Source of the DNA: Citrus sinensis
Taxonomy: Eukaryota; Streptophyta; Magnoliopsida; Sapindales; Rutaceae
NCBI RefSeq assembly: GCF_022201045.2
Contig: NC_068558.1
Location: forward strand, 38,149,501 to 38,213,500
Length of the DNA stretch: 64,000 nucleotides
Direction of reading: 5' to 3'
The position numbers and the translations under genes were made by a program. The first letter of the stretch is position 1; every line of letters starts with the position of its first letter. Shown in pieces: positions 1-11,736 of the stretch. The notes below the pieces were generated by a model. It saw only the letters and a program-made list of their open reading frames with translations, did no database searches and was not told where the DNA came from.

Positions 1-264
1 TACACTTCATCAACAATATGTTTTTTAAATGAAATGTGAAATTAAAAAATAACCGGGAAAAAAATTCGTGGCAATATCTATAGCAATGTAACGATTATTA
101 ATTAATTTCGTCCACAAGTTCAGAGAAATTTTTATGTCATATTTAATTGAAGGAGCCTAATTATTATATTTTATGTTCCTTTTTAGGCTTGTTTCTACTT
201 TGCTCCTCATACTTTATGTCTTATTTAAATAAGCTGTTAATTTCCAGATGAACAAAATTTTCAT
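1..264. repeat. Direct repeat, copy 1 (window edge)
   Basis: This segment recurs in the same orientation at 2753-3016 with only scattered differences; both copies run from tacacttcatcaacaatatg to aacaaaat. It begins exactly at the window edge, so its left boundary is unknown. The 3' part (about 181-250) also resembles 8725-8790 downstream of the CYP71A gene. It holds no open frame of note. It may be one end of a duplicated segment or a terminal repeat of an element reaching outside the window. Confidence 0.8.
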
Positions 265-1851
265 TTCCGGTGGTTTGACGTAATGTAAATAATTTAATTT
301 TTATTAGTATTTAGTATTCATTATAATATAGAATTTAAATTTCATATTAAGGAGTGAAGAATTCAAAATTTTCTTATATTGGAAACCAAAGTTGTAAAAA
401 ATACCCTTTCAATTTTTCAACTTGTTTAATGTAATCAAATAATTATTATTTATAATTTTATTTTATCAATTTAACAGTATAGATCATTTTACATCAATTA
501 AATTTAAGTAATGATTTAAACAGCTTAATAAAATAAATTTAATTAATTAGTTAATTGAAAAATATAGAAATATAAATTTAATAGTCACGGGACTGCCACC
601 ATCGCTGCTGTCACCTGCGTGTGCAATCTCACTGCCATTACCATTGGACTTTGTCGGCAATCAATATTACTACGTTGTCAATGATATAAAAAAATGGATT
701 TATGTTGTTCAAATCCAGTTTAAAATGTTTAGAAACTTTTCAACTTCCACAAATTCCCAAAAAAATTAAAATTTTTGACTAAATAAGTTAATCCATTTTA
801 GAGATCGTTAATCTCGTGTCATTTTCATATGATTCATGCGCATATATCAGATGGTGTGGTGGCTGCCGCAGGCAACTTAGGAAGCGGCGTATGGCGGCGC
901 TGTTTTTTTTTTGAGTTTTGAAGGGAAATTTTAAAAACTATAATATGTTGATTAAGAAATTATTTATATTATATTATAATTTATTTAGAAACAAATTAAA
1001 TTAATTATAATTACTTAAATTCATAATAAAATAACATTATGTTAATAAAAAATTTTAAATAAAATTTAATCATAAATAAAAGTCTGTTATTTAAAATAAT
1101 TTTTATTAGTTATTTATGTAAATATATTAAATAAACTTATTGTTTAATTTTTTGAATTATATTTATGATGAATATTGAAAGTTTTACACTTAAAGTTAGA
1201 ATTGTCTAAATTAAGGTTTAGAGATTTCCTTTCTTTGTATAATTCTGTAACAAATCAAACATTAAAAAAGTATTTCATGCTTCGCTCCTCCCTTTTCTCT
1301 CTTTTCTTCCACTTTCTTCTCCTCTCATTTTCTCACATTTCTTTAAACCAAACATCACCTAAGAGCATTTGGTAGCTTATTTCTGTTATGTCTTCCATAA
1401 ACATTAATATATCAGATTATATATGGTTTAGGTCTACTATCATGGTTTTGAAGTAGAGATAGGAATCCTACAGTTTTGGAATTTGGAAGTGTATACATCA
1501 TTTTTAATTGAGGGTTGTTCCGGCAGTTGACGTTGCTCATGACATACTATTAATCTATGATTTAAACATTATTTTTAAAGCCATCTGTGATTGAAATTGA
1601 AACATCTGTATGTATACATTCCTCATATGCTATGTGAAATTTGTGACAATGATAACTTGATGGTCGTTTTAATGGGTAATATTGTGTATGTTATGGTAAA
1701 CATTAATGTCACACAATGACACATTATTGATCTATCTAATACCATTGGAACACATCTCTCAGGTGGTACAGAAGCTGGTGTTGTATGGTTTGTGAGGATG
1801 GATGTCCGAACCAGCCGGACCACTAGATGAGAGTTACGTAATTCAAATTTA
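265..1851. other. AT-rich non-coding stretch
   Basis: No supportable gene. Open frames are short and lack recognisable domains. A GC-richer patch near 585-660 and 840-905 is not coding in any frame I can follow. Confidence 0.6.
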
Positions 1852-2119
1852 GGTCATGTTTGGGATTGAGGTGCTGTAGTTTTTAAGTTACAGCTGCTGT
1901 GGAAAAAAAAAACTGTAACTATTAAATAAAAGTTAATAATATGTAGTAAATATAAATTTTAAATAATAATTTTCATAAAATTATTAAAGATATAATAAAT
2001 TTTTTATTATACAAGTAAAAAATCATATCAATTATAAGCCACATCAGTTAGTGTTTACCAAACACTTTAGTGCTATAACTTTTAAGGTACCGTTGTCCAA
2101 TCTCAATATCAAACGCACC
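1852..2119. mobile_element. MITE-like element with inverted ends
   Basis: The left end (ggtcatgtttgggattgag) and the reverse complement of the right end (ggtgcgtttgatattgag) match as imperfect terminal inverted repeats, and the similarity continues inwards (gctgtag/gctataac..ttaa). The element is about 268 bp, AT-rich and without coding capacity, which fits a non-autonomous DNA transposon. No clear target-site duplication is visible, so the superfamily is not assigned. Confidence 0.5.
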
Positions 2120-2752
2120 ATTAGACATTTTCTAAGCCATTTAATATTATAATCTATTGGCAGTCTCTCACGTGCCATAGAATTTTCTTCACAAGTTTTT
2201 AATGTGAATTGGATTCTGAACAACTAACCTGTCTTTTATTTTCAATAAAATGGGAAAGAAATTTCTCCCTCATAAGGACAGTTTTGCTTCATCTCCGTCC
2301 AGCTGTAGCGTGGAGATTTGAGGACTTTGTGGACATTTTAAAATTGGACAAGCAGTTGTCGCAGTCAAACTTAGCCGAGCTTACAATAATTAAACGTTTT
2401 AAATTAAAAATAAAATAAAAATAAAAACTTCGGAAGGATGCTTCTTCTTTGAAAAGTCGTCCCCAGTGAAATTTCATTATTCAATTGCGCTCATACGATT
2501 ATATTAGTCCACCGTAAATATGATTGCAATGTTACTAGTTTTCCATTATATATATTTTTTCCTGGGGTTATTTATTTAAATCCTATGCTTTACGAGGGCC
2601 GTCTAATTTTACGATAAGGTGATTTATATACTTTTTAATATAGGCTGGGGGCACAATAATAGAAAATGCACCATTAAAAGATTGGCTTGTTCACATACAA
2701 ATTAATTATTCAAATACTTTGCAAATTAATTTATTTGTTGAAAGGCTAAATT
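2120..2752. other. Non-coding spacer
   Basis: Nothing recognisable. The short open frames here on both strands (for example 2209-2418) have no domain or homologous neighbour. Confidence 0.55.
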
Positions 2753-3016
2753 TACACTTCATCAACAATATGTTTCTAAAATGAATTGTGAAATCAAAAA
2801 ATAACCGGGAAAAAAAATTCATGGCATTATCTATAGCAATGTAACGATTATTAATTAATTTCGTCCACAAGTTCAGAGAAATTTTCATGTCATATTTAAT
2901 TGAAGGAGCCTAATTATTATATTTTATGTTCCTTTTTAGGCTTGTTTCTGCTTTGCTCCTCGTACTTTATGTCTTATTTAAATAAGCTGTTAATTTCCAA
3001 ATGAACAAAATCTTCA
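2753..3016. repeat. Direct repeat, copy 2
   Basis: Second copy of the 1-264 segment, in the same orientation. Sequence following the two copies differs (tcatttcc after the first, tcttcaagg after the second). The stretch after this copy continues the similarity to 8860-8900, so this copy sits in the ancestral duplicated flank, and 265-2752 may be inserted or duplicated DNA. Confidence 0.8.
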
Positions 3017-3148
3017 AGGAGTAACAACCAATTTGTTCAATTTAAAAACATCCAAATCTTCCTGAGTGTCACTCTTATTGTTAATCTTAACATTCTACTC
3101 TTAGTAGTTGTTTGATTTTGGAAATATGAATACCTTTAATTATTTAAT

Positions 3149-3916
3149 GGGTGGCGATATTTTCACCTCATATTTTTTATAAATTCACTACACTTCTAGA
3201 AAATAATTAGAAAAAATTAACAACATTTTTAAAACTTTGAAATAAACAAGAATTTTGGAGAATTAACTGATTAAATATATTTTAATTCTATTTTTTAAAT
3301 TTAATTTTTTTATTATATTTGACTACTAAGATTGCTTTCACCTGAATTTAAATTGACTATTTTATCCTTATAAAGTCAAAGTACTAAAATTTTACTTTAA
3401 CTTCAACTTTTTTTTAATTTTATACAAATTAACTGTTTTTAAAAAATGTGTCAATTGACTCAATTCTATTTTATTAGTCTGATTATGCATCTTTAATTAA
3501 ACTTATATAATGTCTTTATGGTATAATACTCATGTAAATTATCGAGCTATCAAATTTATATCATTTACACGTAAGGTATTAAAAATTATTAGATTTCATT
3601 TAGAAAAAGTTAGAGTATGGGTTACAAAGTTAAATACACAAACTATTAAATACAAGAACACACAATTATTGGGGTAATTAGGCCATTTTATGTCATAAGA
3701 GTAAAATAGTTAAAAAAATTTATGTCAAAGCAACCTTAATGGTCAAAATGGTCAAGGAAACCTATATAAGAAAAATTATAAAAATGATTTAATTAGATAA
3801 TTGTGCAATTTTTTTTATTGATTTGTGTTTATTAAAAATAATGTGAACTTATTTTAATTTTTTTTTAAGAAATGGGATGAATTTATGTAGGTAGTGGGGT
3901 GGAAATATCCCTACCC
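3149..3916. mobile_element. MULE/MITE-like insertion
   Basis: The left end gggtggcgatattttcacct and the reverse complement of the right end gggtagggatatttccaccc form terminal inverted repeats. The flanking 9-mers (ttatttaat on the left, ttctttagt on the right) agree at 7 of 9 positions, which suggests an old Mutator-type duplication. There is no coding capacity. The related flank near 8870-8910 lacks this insert, which supports insertion after duplication. Confidence 0.5.
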
Positions 3917-4690
3917 TTCTTTAGTTAATTGAATAATTTTCTAATCATAATTAATTGAAAAATATGAGAAAAAAATAAGGGATTTGTCATAATTTTTTAA
4001 TTAATTCTAAAATTTTAATACACACTCATTTAAATAATTGTTTAATTAACTAAATAATTAAAGTTATTCATATTTGCAACATAAAACGACCACCAAGAAT
4101 AAAATAATAAGATTACTGAAAAAGTTAACACTCCTCGGAATTTAAATTATTTTAAAACATTAAGAAAATTTCGATTAATTTTCTTAAACAATAAAAGGGT
4201 TTTGCTCTTTTTTCCTTCAATTAAATTCAGTTAAATGAGTGTCAAATAAAACATTCCAAAATGTGGTCAAGAAATCAGAACAAGCAATTCATAAATTTGT
4301 GGACGTAACGTAACTTCACCTTTTTGCAAGACTAAAGCTCTTCAAGTTTTGGAACTTTTTGATATGAATGGCTGCTGCCCCAAAAAAATTTAATTGTGTT
4401 ACCCTTCACCACCTTGTAATAATCCCTTAGTTTTGGAGAGAATAATATTTTAAATTAAAAACTCTTCAGAAAGAGCTTATAGGGTCCAGTTTTATATAGA
4501 CTTACCCAAATTTAATTATATTAATTACCCAAAGCAGTGAATAAAAATAAAAGAAATAAAATTTTATGTAATTTGGAATCCATTCCGATATCCAGGGGAC
4601 ACGTCCAAAAATTGAAATGCTCAAAAAGTAAAGAAGGTTATTTTGGACTCCTCTTAGAATTTTTTTTCCTAGTATTCCCCAACCAAAAAA

Positions 4691-4727
<37 letters not shown>

Positions 4728-5037
4728 CGGGCTTAGGACTTCAATCCGATTCCACTTACGAACGTGGCTATGTTACTCTTCACACAATTAAAAGGTTGAA
4801 ACATTTCTTCATGTCTTTAATTCTTGTACATCTTTTCAACATAGGTTACTGATGCCTAAAATCTTCAATAATTTCTTTTAACAATAATTGAATTGATATA
4901 GTGTGAATGCGCTTCACGCTCGTGGTGATCCGAGTTCGAAATTATAATAAAATTCAAAAGAATGACTTGAAATTATAATAAAAGACAAAAAAAGATTGAT
5001 GTTGAGTGGGAGAAGTTTTCCTCACACTATATATTTA
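3917..5037. other. Non-coding spacer with a G34 run
   Basis: 4345-4450 resembles 8895-8970 (ggctgctgcc ... caccacc.tgtaataatccct), a remnant of duplicated flank. A homopolymer of about 34 G lies at 4694-4727. The 84-codon frame across it (4537-4791) is an artefact of the run. No gene is seen. Confidence 0.6.
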
Positions 5038-5613
5038 TACAATTGGCAAAATTTAATACGATTCCATTACCCGACACGAATAAATAGATATGCTTTATTA
5101 AATTTGATATGATTGTTAAATAGAGTGGGATTGAATCACAATGATTTTTTTCCGCGTCGAATTAGAGTTAAAGTTCTTAATCAATTTACCTGACTAATAA
5201 CACGATTATATTTTCTATTTTTAAACTCTTATTATTCAAACTCAAATATAGGACACGATCCTCTTTTTTTATTTTTTTGGAAGAATGAGCTTATACACAA
5301 TGTTTTATTTATAAAATTTTATATAGATTTAGCACTTTAATAGTGTAAGTGTATAGAATATTGGTACACATGTATATTTTATGATATTGGTATATAATAT
5401 TATTTACATAATTAAAACTTTAATAATGTAACTATGTAATATTTGGTGCTATTAAATATATATATATTAAACGAATTATTAGATAAACTATTTATTTTTT
5501 ATGTTCGGGTTTGGGTTTGGGTTTTAATATTTTGACATGATTATTAATTAGGTTGTGTTTGGATTGACCTCGTGACACGAACAAGACTCGGTGACCCGTA
5601 TTGCCATGTCTTT
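5038..5613. mobile_element. Degenerate copy of the 32.6-kb hAT-type MITE
   Basis: The ends (aattggcaaaatttaatacg at 5041 and cgtattgccatgtc near 5597-5610) and the interior (near 5270-5460: tacacaatgttttatttata and following bases) match the reverse complement of the intact MITE at 32,638-33,321. The copy is diverged and its target duplication is no longer readable. It ends about 20 bp before the TATA box of the CYP71A-like gene, so it forms part of that promoter. Confidence 0.6.
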
Positions 5614-5629
5614 TTGTACGTACCGGCAT

Positions 5630-5636
5630 TATAAAG
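5630..5636 (+). promoter_or_regulatory. TATA box of the CYP71A-like gene
   Basis: TATAAAG lies 49 bp before the ATG at 5685, which implies a short leader of roughly 20-25 bases. It is the only good TATA match close upstream of the gene. Confidence 0.45.
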
Positions 5637-5684
5637 ACTTGCTCACATTAATTTTTCGATCACAAAAACGTTATTAATTTTTTC

Positions 5685-8024
5685 ATGATGGAGCCCTTGT
5701 TCTGGTTCGCAGTTGCAGCCATCTTCTTCATTGTTGCCCTTTTCAAATGGTACATTTTCAAGCCCATCAACAAAATCCTATTACCACCTTCTCCACCAAA
5801 GCTCCCAATCATTGGAAACCTCCACCAGATTGGCTCTCACCCTCATCGCTCACTTGATGCACTAGCACAACGCTATGGCCCCCTCATGTTGCTTCACTTT
5901 GGCAAAGTTCGGGTTCTTGTTGTCTCCTCTGCTGATGCCGCCCGCCAGATCTTGAAAACCCATGATCTTATCTTTGCAAACCGACCAAAGCTAACACCAC
6001 TTGAAAAACTCTTCTACGGTTCTAAAGACGTGGCGACGTCACCTTATGGTGAGTACTGGAGACAGATCAAAAGCATATGTGTGTTACATCTTTTAAGTAA
6101 CAGACGGATTCATTCTTTCCGTAATGTTAGGGCAGAAGAGGTAGGCCTTATGATAAAAAAAATTGAATCACTTGTTTCATCTTCTTTGCCAGTCAATTTA
6201 AGTGAAGTGTTGTATACTCTAACGAACGATGTATTGTGTACGGTGGCTTTGGGAAGAAAGTATAGTGCTGGAGGGGAGGGTGTGAGTAAGTTTAGGAAGC
6301 TTTTGGGGGAGGCTATGGAGTTGATGGGTGGTTTCTATGTGGGAGATTACATTTCATGGCTTGGTTGGGTGTGCAATTTCAATGGCTTTAATGCCAAGCT
6401 TGAGAAAACGGCTAAGGGGATTGATGATTTTCTAGATGGAGTTGTTGAAGAGCACGAGAAGAGGATGAGTAATTGTGGGGAAGTTGAGGATGACCATCAT
6501 CAGGACTTTGTAGATGTCTTGCTTGGGATTCAGAAAGAAAATACGCTTGGCTTTCCCATTGACAGAGTTAGCATAAAGGCCATTATCTTTGTACGTATAG
6601 CTCTTATTCCCTTTAATACCAATCGTTGCATATTGTTATTTTGTTGGCCTCTTGCAGTAAATACAAAGAGTTGCGACCGAGGAGTTATGTTATGCTAAGT
6701 TTTTAAAGATTTTTGTGTCAGGCGTAAATTCATAATAATGAATGATCGAGATATTATCATTTTTACATAACTATCTACTAACAAGGAACCACAAGTTTTT
6801 ATTTTACTTGGCACAAGATTGAGAAAACGATCAAAGCCCCGTCGTTTGTCAAAATTAATAATTTTTCTTCTCATGTTTCAAAAGCTACCAAAATTTTCGT
6901 AAAAAAAGATTTGTTAACTTTTTTTTTCTGTTATATTTTTTAATAGATTTTGAATCGCAGAAATGAAAAATTGAAAATGATCAAGTTATTATTATTATTT
7001 TTTATCATTTTCCCTCACATAAGGTCAAATCACTGCGGAATCGAGTTCGTAAATTCTTATTCTTTTGTCATCCGTCATAGGAAAGCAAATTCTATCACAA
7101 ATATTACTCATTTTTTTTCAGCGGTAGAGTAACTAGGATTTTGCTTCAGCAGGGGCTATTGTGAAAAAATAGCAAGCTTGGTGAGACCATAGCATAAAAT
7201 CTACGGAAAAATATGCGAGCCCAACACAGCCTTATCTTTCTGAGAATTGTTCTTATGGGTCTCTACCCTAATTTTCAAATTATTTGGCACATGAGATAAA
7301 ACTCTTTGGATTATTATTTATTTCTGATAAACAATACAATTTAAATTTTGGAACAAATTCCTTTTTCTTTTTAATAGATTTGTTATTAATTTTTCCCTTT
7401 AATTTGTAGAATATGTTTGGGGCTGGCACAGACACCACATACACACTCCTAGAATGGGCAATGACGGAGCTCTTAAGGCACCCAAAGATTATGAAGGAAG
7501 TGCAAAATGAAATTAGAGAAATTGTTGGTGACAAATCAAACGTAACCGAGGATGATTTGGATAAATTCCATTACTTAAAAGCTGTGTTTAAAGAGACTCT
7601 ACGCATTCATCCACCAATTCCGATATTACTTCCTCGGCAATCGACTCAGGATGTCAAAATAAATGGCTACGATATTCCTGAGGGAACACAAGTGTACATT
7701 AATTATGCGACAATCGCTAAAGACCGTGCTTCTTGGGATCAAGCTGACGAATTTCGGCCCGAGAGGTTCTTAGTAAATCCTTCAATCAATTTCCTAGGCA
7801 ATGATCTTCAGTTCATTCCGTTTGGAGCTGGTAGAAGAATTTGCCCTGGCATAGAGTTTACAATGAGAGTAAATGAGCTCGCATTGGCAAGTCTTTTAAA
7901 CAAGTTTGATTGGTCACAGCCTTGCGAAGAGAGAGAGGAAGATATGGACATCACTGAATCAACTGGTGCAACCAAACATAAGAAATCGGCTCTTATTGCA
8001 TTGGCAACTCCGTATTTCCGCTAA
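5685..8024 (+). CDS. CYP71A-like cytochrome P450 (intact, two exons)
   Basis: Exons are 5685-6590 and 7410-8024. The intron of 819 bp is phase 0 (GTACGT...TTGTAG) and joins 302 codons to 204 codons plus stop, giving 506 aa, normal for the family. Seen in order: a hydrophobic N-terminal anchor (about residues 4-24), the proline-rich hinge PPSPPKLP, the I-helix AGTDTT (307-312), the K-helix E364-TL-R367, a FRPERF motif, and the heme loop FGAGRRICPG with ligand Cys447. Family knowledge: CYP71A enzymes are ER-bound mono-oxygenases of terpenoids, indoles or phenolics and need a P450 reductase. The substrate cannot be read from sequence. All key motifs are intact. Two adjacent ATGs (5685, 5688) open the frame, and I take the first. 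The subfamily is assigned by motif style and not by alignment. Confidence 0.9.
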
Positions 8025-8985
8025 ATTCTAAATATGGAATATCTTTTATGGTTTATATATATATAAGAGAGCTAATAAGGCGAGTGTCGTTGCTCTGCAT
8101 AATCAAAATTTTCATCTCGTTATTTTGGACGTTAATTTTTCTTTTAAAAAAGTATTATTTTGTGGCTAGAATGAGTTTTGTTGTGAAAACTTTGACGTCA
8201 AAGGAGTAACAAATAATTATAAAAATTTAAGATGTGTAACTGTATAAAACCCCAAAAACTATACAGGAGGAAGTGTCATTCTCCCGAAGAAATAACAAAG
8301 AGCAAATAAAGTGTCAGCAAGATTAAAACCTTTTCATTGTTCAAAGAGAATGCTCTGGTAATTTCCATCTAATTAATTTTTACAGGCTTTTCTTGTTAGG
8401 ATTGCATAAGCATGGAGTAAAAGACTGCCCAGTACATGATTTCATGTCATGTTTATTTTAAGGATCTTGTCGTATAGATAAGTTCAATCACATGCGTTGA
8501 ACAATCGAAATATAATTACACAAAAAAAAGTAAAACTATTGTGTGTGGCTTGTGCAATCTTTTATATGAAGAAGTTCATGGCCTGATTCATATTTAAAAG
8601 TCAACTTTAGAATTGAGAGTTACTCTCTTCACAGCTGTTGTAGAATAATCTCTTCAACATCTTTCTGCCACATAAAATTTTGGTTGGAACTCGAAAACAC
8701 AAATTAATCTCAATATTTTATGGTTTTTTTAGACTCATTTTCTACTGTGCTGATCCTCTCATTTTATATCTTAATTAAGTGAGCTGTTGTTGTCTAAATC
8801 TTTAAGGCAGAATTAGTAATCAATTTTATTTCTTAATGAAATGAGCTGTTGGTTTCCTATTGTCGGAATATCTTTAAGGAAGAATTAATAATCAATTTGG
8901 AACTTCTGCGGGGCTGCCGCTGCTCCAAAAAATTAAATACGTTATTCATCACCACCATGTAATAATAATCCCTCTTCGTATTGAA
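8025..8985. other. Downstream flank of the CYP71A-like gene
   Basis: Contains the 3' UTR and non-coding DNA. 8725-8985 resembles parts of 2930-3016 and 4345-4450, so it is a shared duplicated flank. An AATAAA-type hexamer near 8305 could serve in polyadenylation. No further gene is seen. Confidence 0.55.
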
Positions 8986-9907
8986 GAAATAATAATTTCA
9001 ATTAATGACTATTTGAATAGTATGTTTATGGTTATCATTTTCCTGTAAACTTCAAGTTTTATAGAAAGGTGAAACTATTTGCACCCTCAAGTATGCTTTT
9101 AATATTTTATACATTCGATATAATTGTTAAGGATAATTTAACATGAGTAAATAAAGTATTATTACACTTGGACTCATCTAGGGAACCCAACTTACTACTA
9201 TCTTATTTTACAATAATGTTTTTATTTCTATTTAAACAGGAAAATTCACTAATGCACAAGATATGGAAGTCCATTTTTCAGCTAGTGGGGTAAAACTGTC
9301 AATTGGAGCAAACTTTCAAGAATTCATCACGAAATTAAGAGATAACACATACTGTTGCTATGATAAGCACCGATCTATAACAACAGATTGTTATATGCGT
9401 GCGAAAAAAGCGTATTCCACAATCATTATAAGATCACACTAGTAATTGAGTATAAATCTTCTGTTAGAACCCATCCCTGATAGATTTTTAAAGAATCACA
9501 ATGTGTAACAAAAAGAAACACAATGTTGAAGGGTAAAATTTATCTTTTAATAGATAAATTAGCTATTTTAAATTTTTAATTTGCAGAGGTTTTGAAAAAT
9601 CAATTTGAATGTGAAAATTGAGGACCACTTATATCTTTCAGCAATGTATTTTTTCAATTGTTGTTCTAACATCAGTTATAAAATACACATTATTAAAAAT
9701 CTATACTGAAGTAATAAAAATAAAATTTTGAGAGTGCGTAAAGTGTCAATCTCGTGCACATGAAAAAGATAATTACGCATGTAACATAATTTTATTACAA
9801 CAGTACGAAAGTAATATAGTGTGACCGTGCTGCCGAATATTATTTGTCGCTCAAGAATCATAACTAAAAAAAAAATACCATAATTAAGCTAGTAAGCATA
9901 TAATTTA
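8986..9907. repeat. 3' flank of methyltransferase unit A (duplicated at 21.0 kb)
   Basis: From ttcaattaatgactatttga onwards this stretch matches 21,050-21,983 with small indels, up to the last exon of each methyltransferase copy. The match shows that whole gene units, not only exons, were duplicated. Non-coding. Confidence 0.85.
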
Positions 9908-10204
9908 TCACTTAATGAACGCCATGACGCAAAAGTTACACACAAAACATTCATAATTGGCACCTTTAAATCCAGCTTTGCTTGCGAATGCCATCAATTC
10001 TTGTTTGGTTCGTTCCTTTCATCCTGAAGATTTCATTAACATAAATTACATCCATCATGGAGGCTTCTCCGGCAGCTGATGAGCCTCAGGCATTACCATT
10101 GGCATTCTACTGATAATAATTATCTTTTCATTTTCTGGAATAGCCTCATAGCAATTCTTCAACAAACTCAAGCAATGCTCATTGCCCCAGTTATGAAGTA
10201 TCGA

Positions 10205-10814
10205 CTACAAAATATTATTATTAATTAATATTAGCTATTGATGACCTGTTATTATGCCCCAAGGTTATCTGGTTGATCTTCAAGTAATTTTATTTAATAG
10301 GACCATGAGTTTCAGTCCTGGGGGACTGATGGTTAAGAAATCAATTTGAGCTTTGTCCAACACTCGAGCTTTCAGAAAATTAAAAAAAAAAAGCTTTATT
10401 ATTACTTCCACAATTGTTTGATTTAAGCTTCTCAAGGGTAAAATAATATACTTTTCTTGATATAACTTAAAAAAAAAAAGAAAAAGAAAAATTGACATGA
10501 TGAAACAGATAAATTAACGTCAAGGATGTTTTCCAAAAATTTCAAAATACAGAAACTAAATAGATAATTGACAAAAGGATTTAATCTAATTTAATCCCTC
10601 TTTTTCTAATTATAAATTATAAGAAGAAGAGGGAGAAAGAATTTAAATTTGATTCAATTCTAATATTTGTTTAAGAGACTAAGATGATAGAGACATGAAC
10701 AAAACAACTACACAAGAGGTGATAAATTTTTACTTGGTTTTTCTCATAAGCCTTTTCATTTTTATTTTTAATGGATTACCGGGTGAAGAAGAAAGAAGAC
10801 GTGACTCAGATGGA
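10205..10814. other. Intron 3 of copy A, left of the Copia element
   Basis: 10,205-10,570 aligns with intron 3 of copy B (22,281-22,860) but lacks the MITE found there. 10,600-10,814 has no counterpart in copy B. It may belong to an older insertion that the Copia element entered. Confidence 0.6.
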
Positions 10815-11321
10815 TGTCAAAGGCTGGTGGCCACAAAGCCAATTCAAGTTGGCTTTGACAAGCCGGCCAAAGAAAATGGTGATGCCGGCCAAAGAAAATG
10901 GTGCCATCCAAATAAGAAGTTGGCAACAACATTTGAAATATATACATATATATATTAATTTAATAGCCATTTTTTGGCTATAAAAGGAAGAGCTCCCTAA
11001 TTCATTTTATTCCAATCTTGAGAGGCAATTTTTTGTAGAGAGAGTTGAGAGTTGAGAGAAGTAATTCTTGCAAGAGAAAATAATTTTGTGTGCTTAGTGA
11101 TTTGAGAGTTTGGGTGTATTGGGGTTTTGGGTAGTGAGCTAAAATACTACAATACTTGTAACTCCTTTTCACTAGTATAATATTTCTTTCTGTCTTCGCC
11201 CGTGGACGTAGGCTAAAAGCCGAACCACGTAATTTCTGGTATTCTCTTTTGTGCTTGTTCTTTATTTTTCTATCAATTTTACTTTAGCTGCGTGTCTGCT
11301 TCACCCACCAATTTCCTAACA
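10815..11321 (+). repeat. 5' LTR of the Copia element
   Basis: Runs from TGTCAAAGG to CCTAACA with TG...CA ends. It holds a TATA box (TATAAAAG at 10,979) and the CGTGGACGTAGGC...GAACCACGTAA block that I also see in the solo LTR at 24.5 kb. LTRs of this kind promote and terminate the element's RNA. Confidence 0.97.
10979..10986 (+). promoter_or_regulatory. TATA box in the Copia 5' LTR
   Basis: TATAAAAG is placed in the middle of the LTR as expected for the U3/R start. The same sequence occurs in the 3' LTR at about 15,908, from where read-through into flanking DNA is possible. Confidence 0.6.
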
Positions 11322-11322
11322 G

Positions 11323-11334
11323 TGGTATCAGAGC
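11323..11334 (+). other. Copia primer-binding site
   Basis: TGGTATCAGAGC begins one base after the 5' LTR. It is the standard complement to the 3' end of initiator methionine tRNA used by plant Copia elements to prime minus-strand synthesis. Confidence 0.93.
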
Positions 11335-11358
11335 TATTGGTTGTATTTTTTGGAGTCA

Positions 11359-11480
11359 GGAACTGTTCACGTAAGGGGTACTATTCACGTATACGTCACT
11401 ATACACGTATACGATACTATTCACGTATACGGTATTGTTCACGTATACGGTATTGTTCACGTATACGGTACTATTCACGT
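11359..11480 (+). repeat. Short tandem repeats in the Copia leader
   Basis: About six to seven imperfect copies of an 18-bp unit like ggtattgttcacgtatac lie between the primer-binding site and gag. The repeats are rich in CACGT cores. They sit in the untranslated leader, where packaging or translational signals are usually found. Confidence 0.8.
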
Positions 11481-11736
11481 GAAACGGTGGGAGCGATCCA
11501 AGAATTTTGCGGTGCAAAGCAGGGAATAGTGGTGTGAGTAAAACAATTGTGTGGTTTTGTACATGTCTAGGAAAGTTCTGTCACAAAGGCGATAAGAGCT
11601 TAAGGAGTCTGGGTTTTAAGTGGGACCATTGTGACCCCTCCAGTCTTTCCTGGGAACTTTCCTGGTGTGCATTCTCACACATACTCATAACTATTCAAGG
11701 TGGTATACCAGCTTGTGTGCAGTATTTATCAACAAA

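Noticed and set aside
4537..4791. 84-codon frame with a poly-glycine run
   Set aside because: Exists only because a G homopolymer reads as Gly; no domain, promoter or relative.
4905..4950. B-box-like gagttcgaaatt suggesting a tRNA gene or SINE
   Set aside because: No A box at the right distance, no cloverleaf and no A tail or target duplication.
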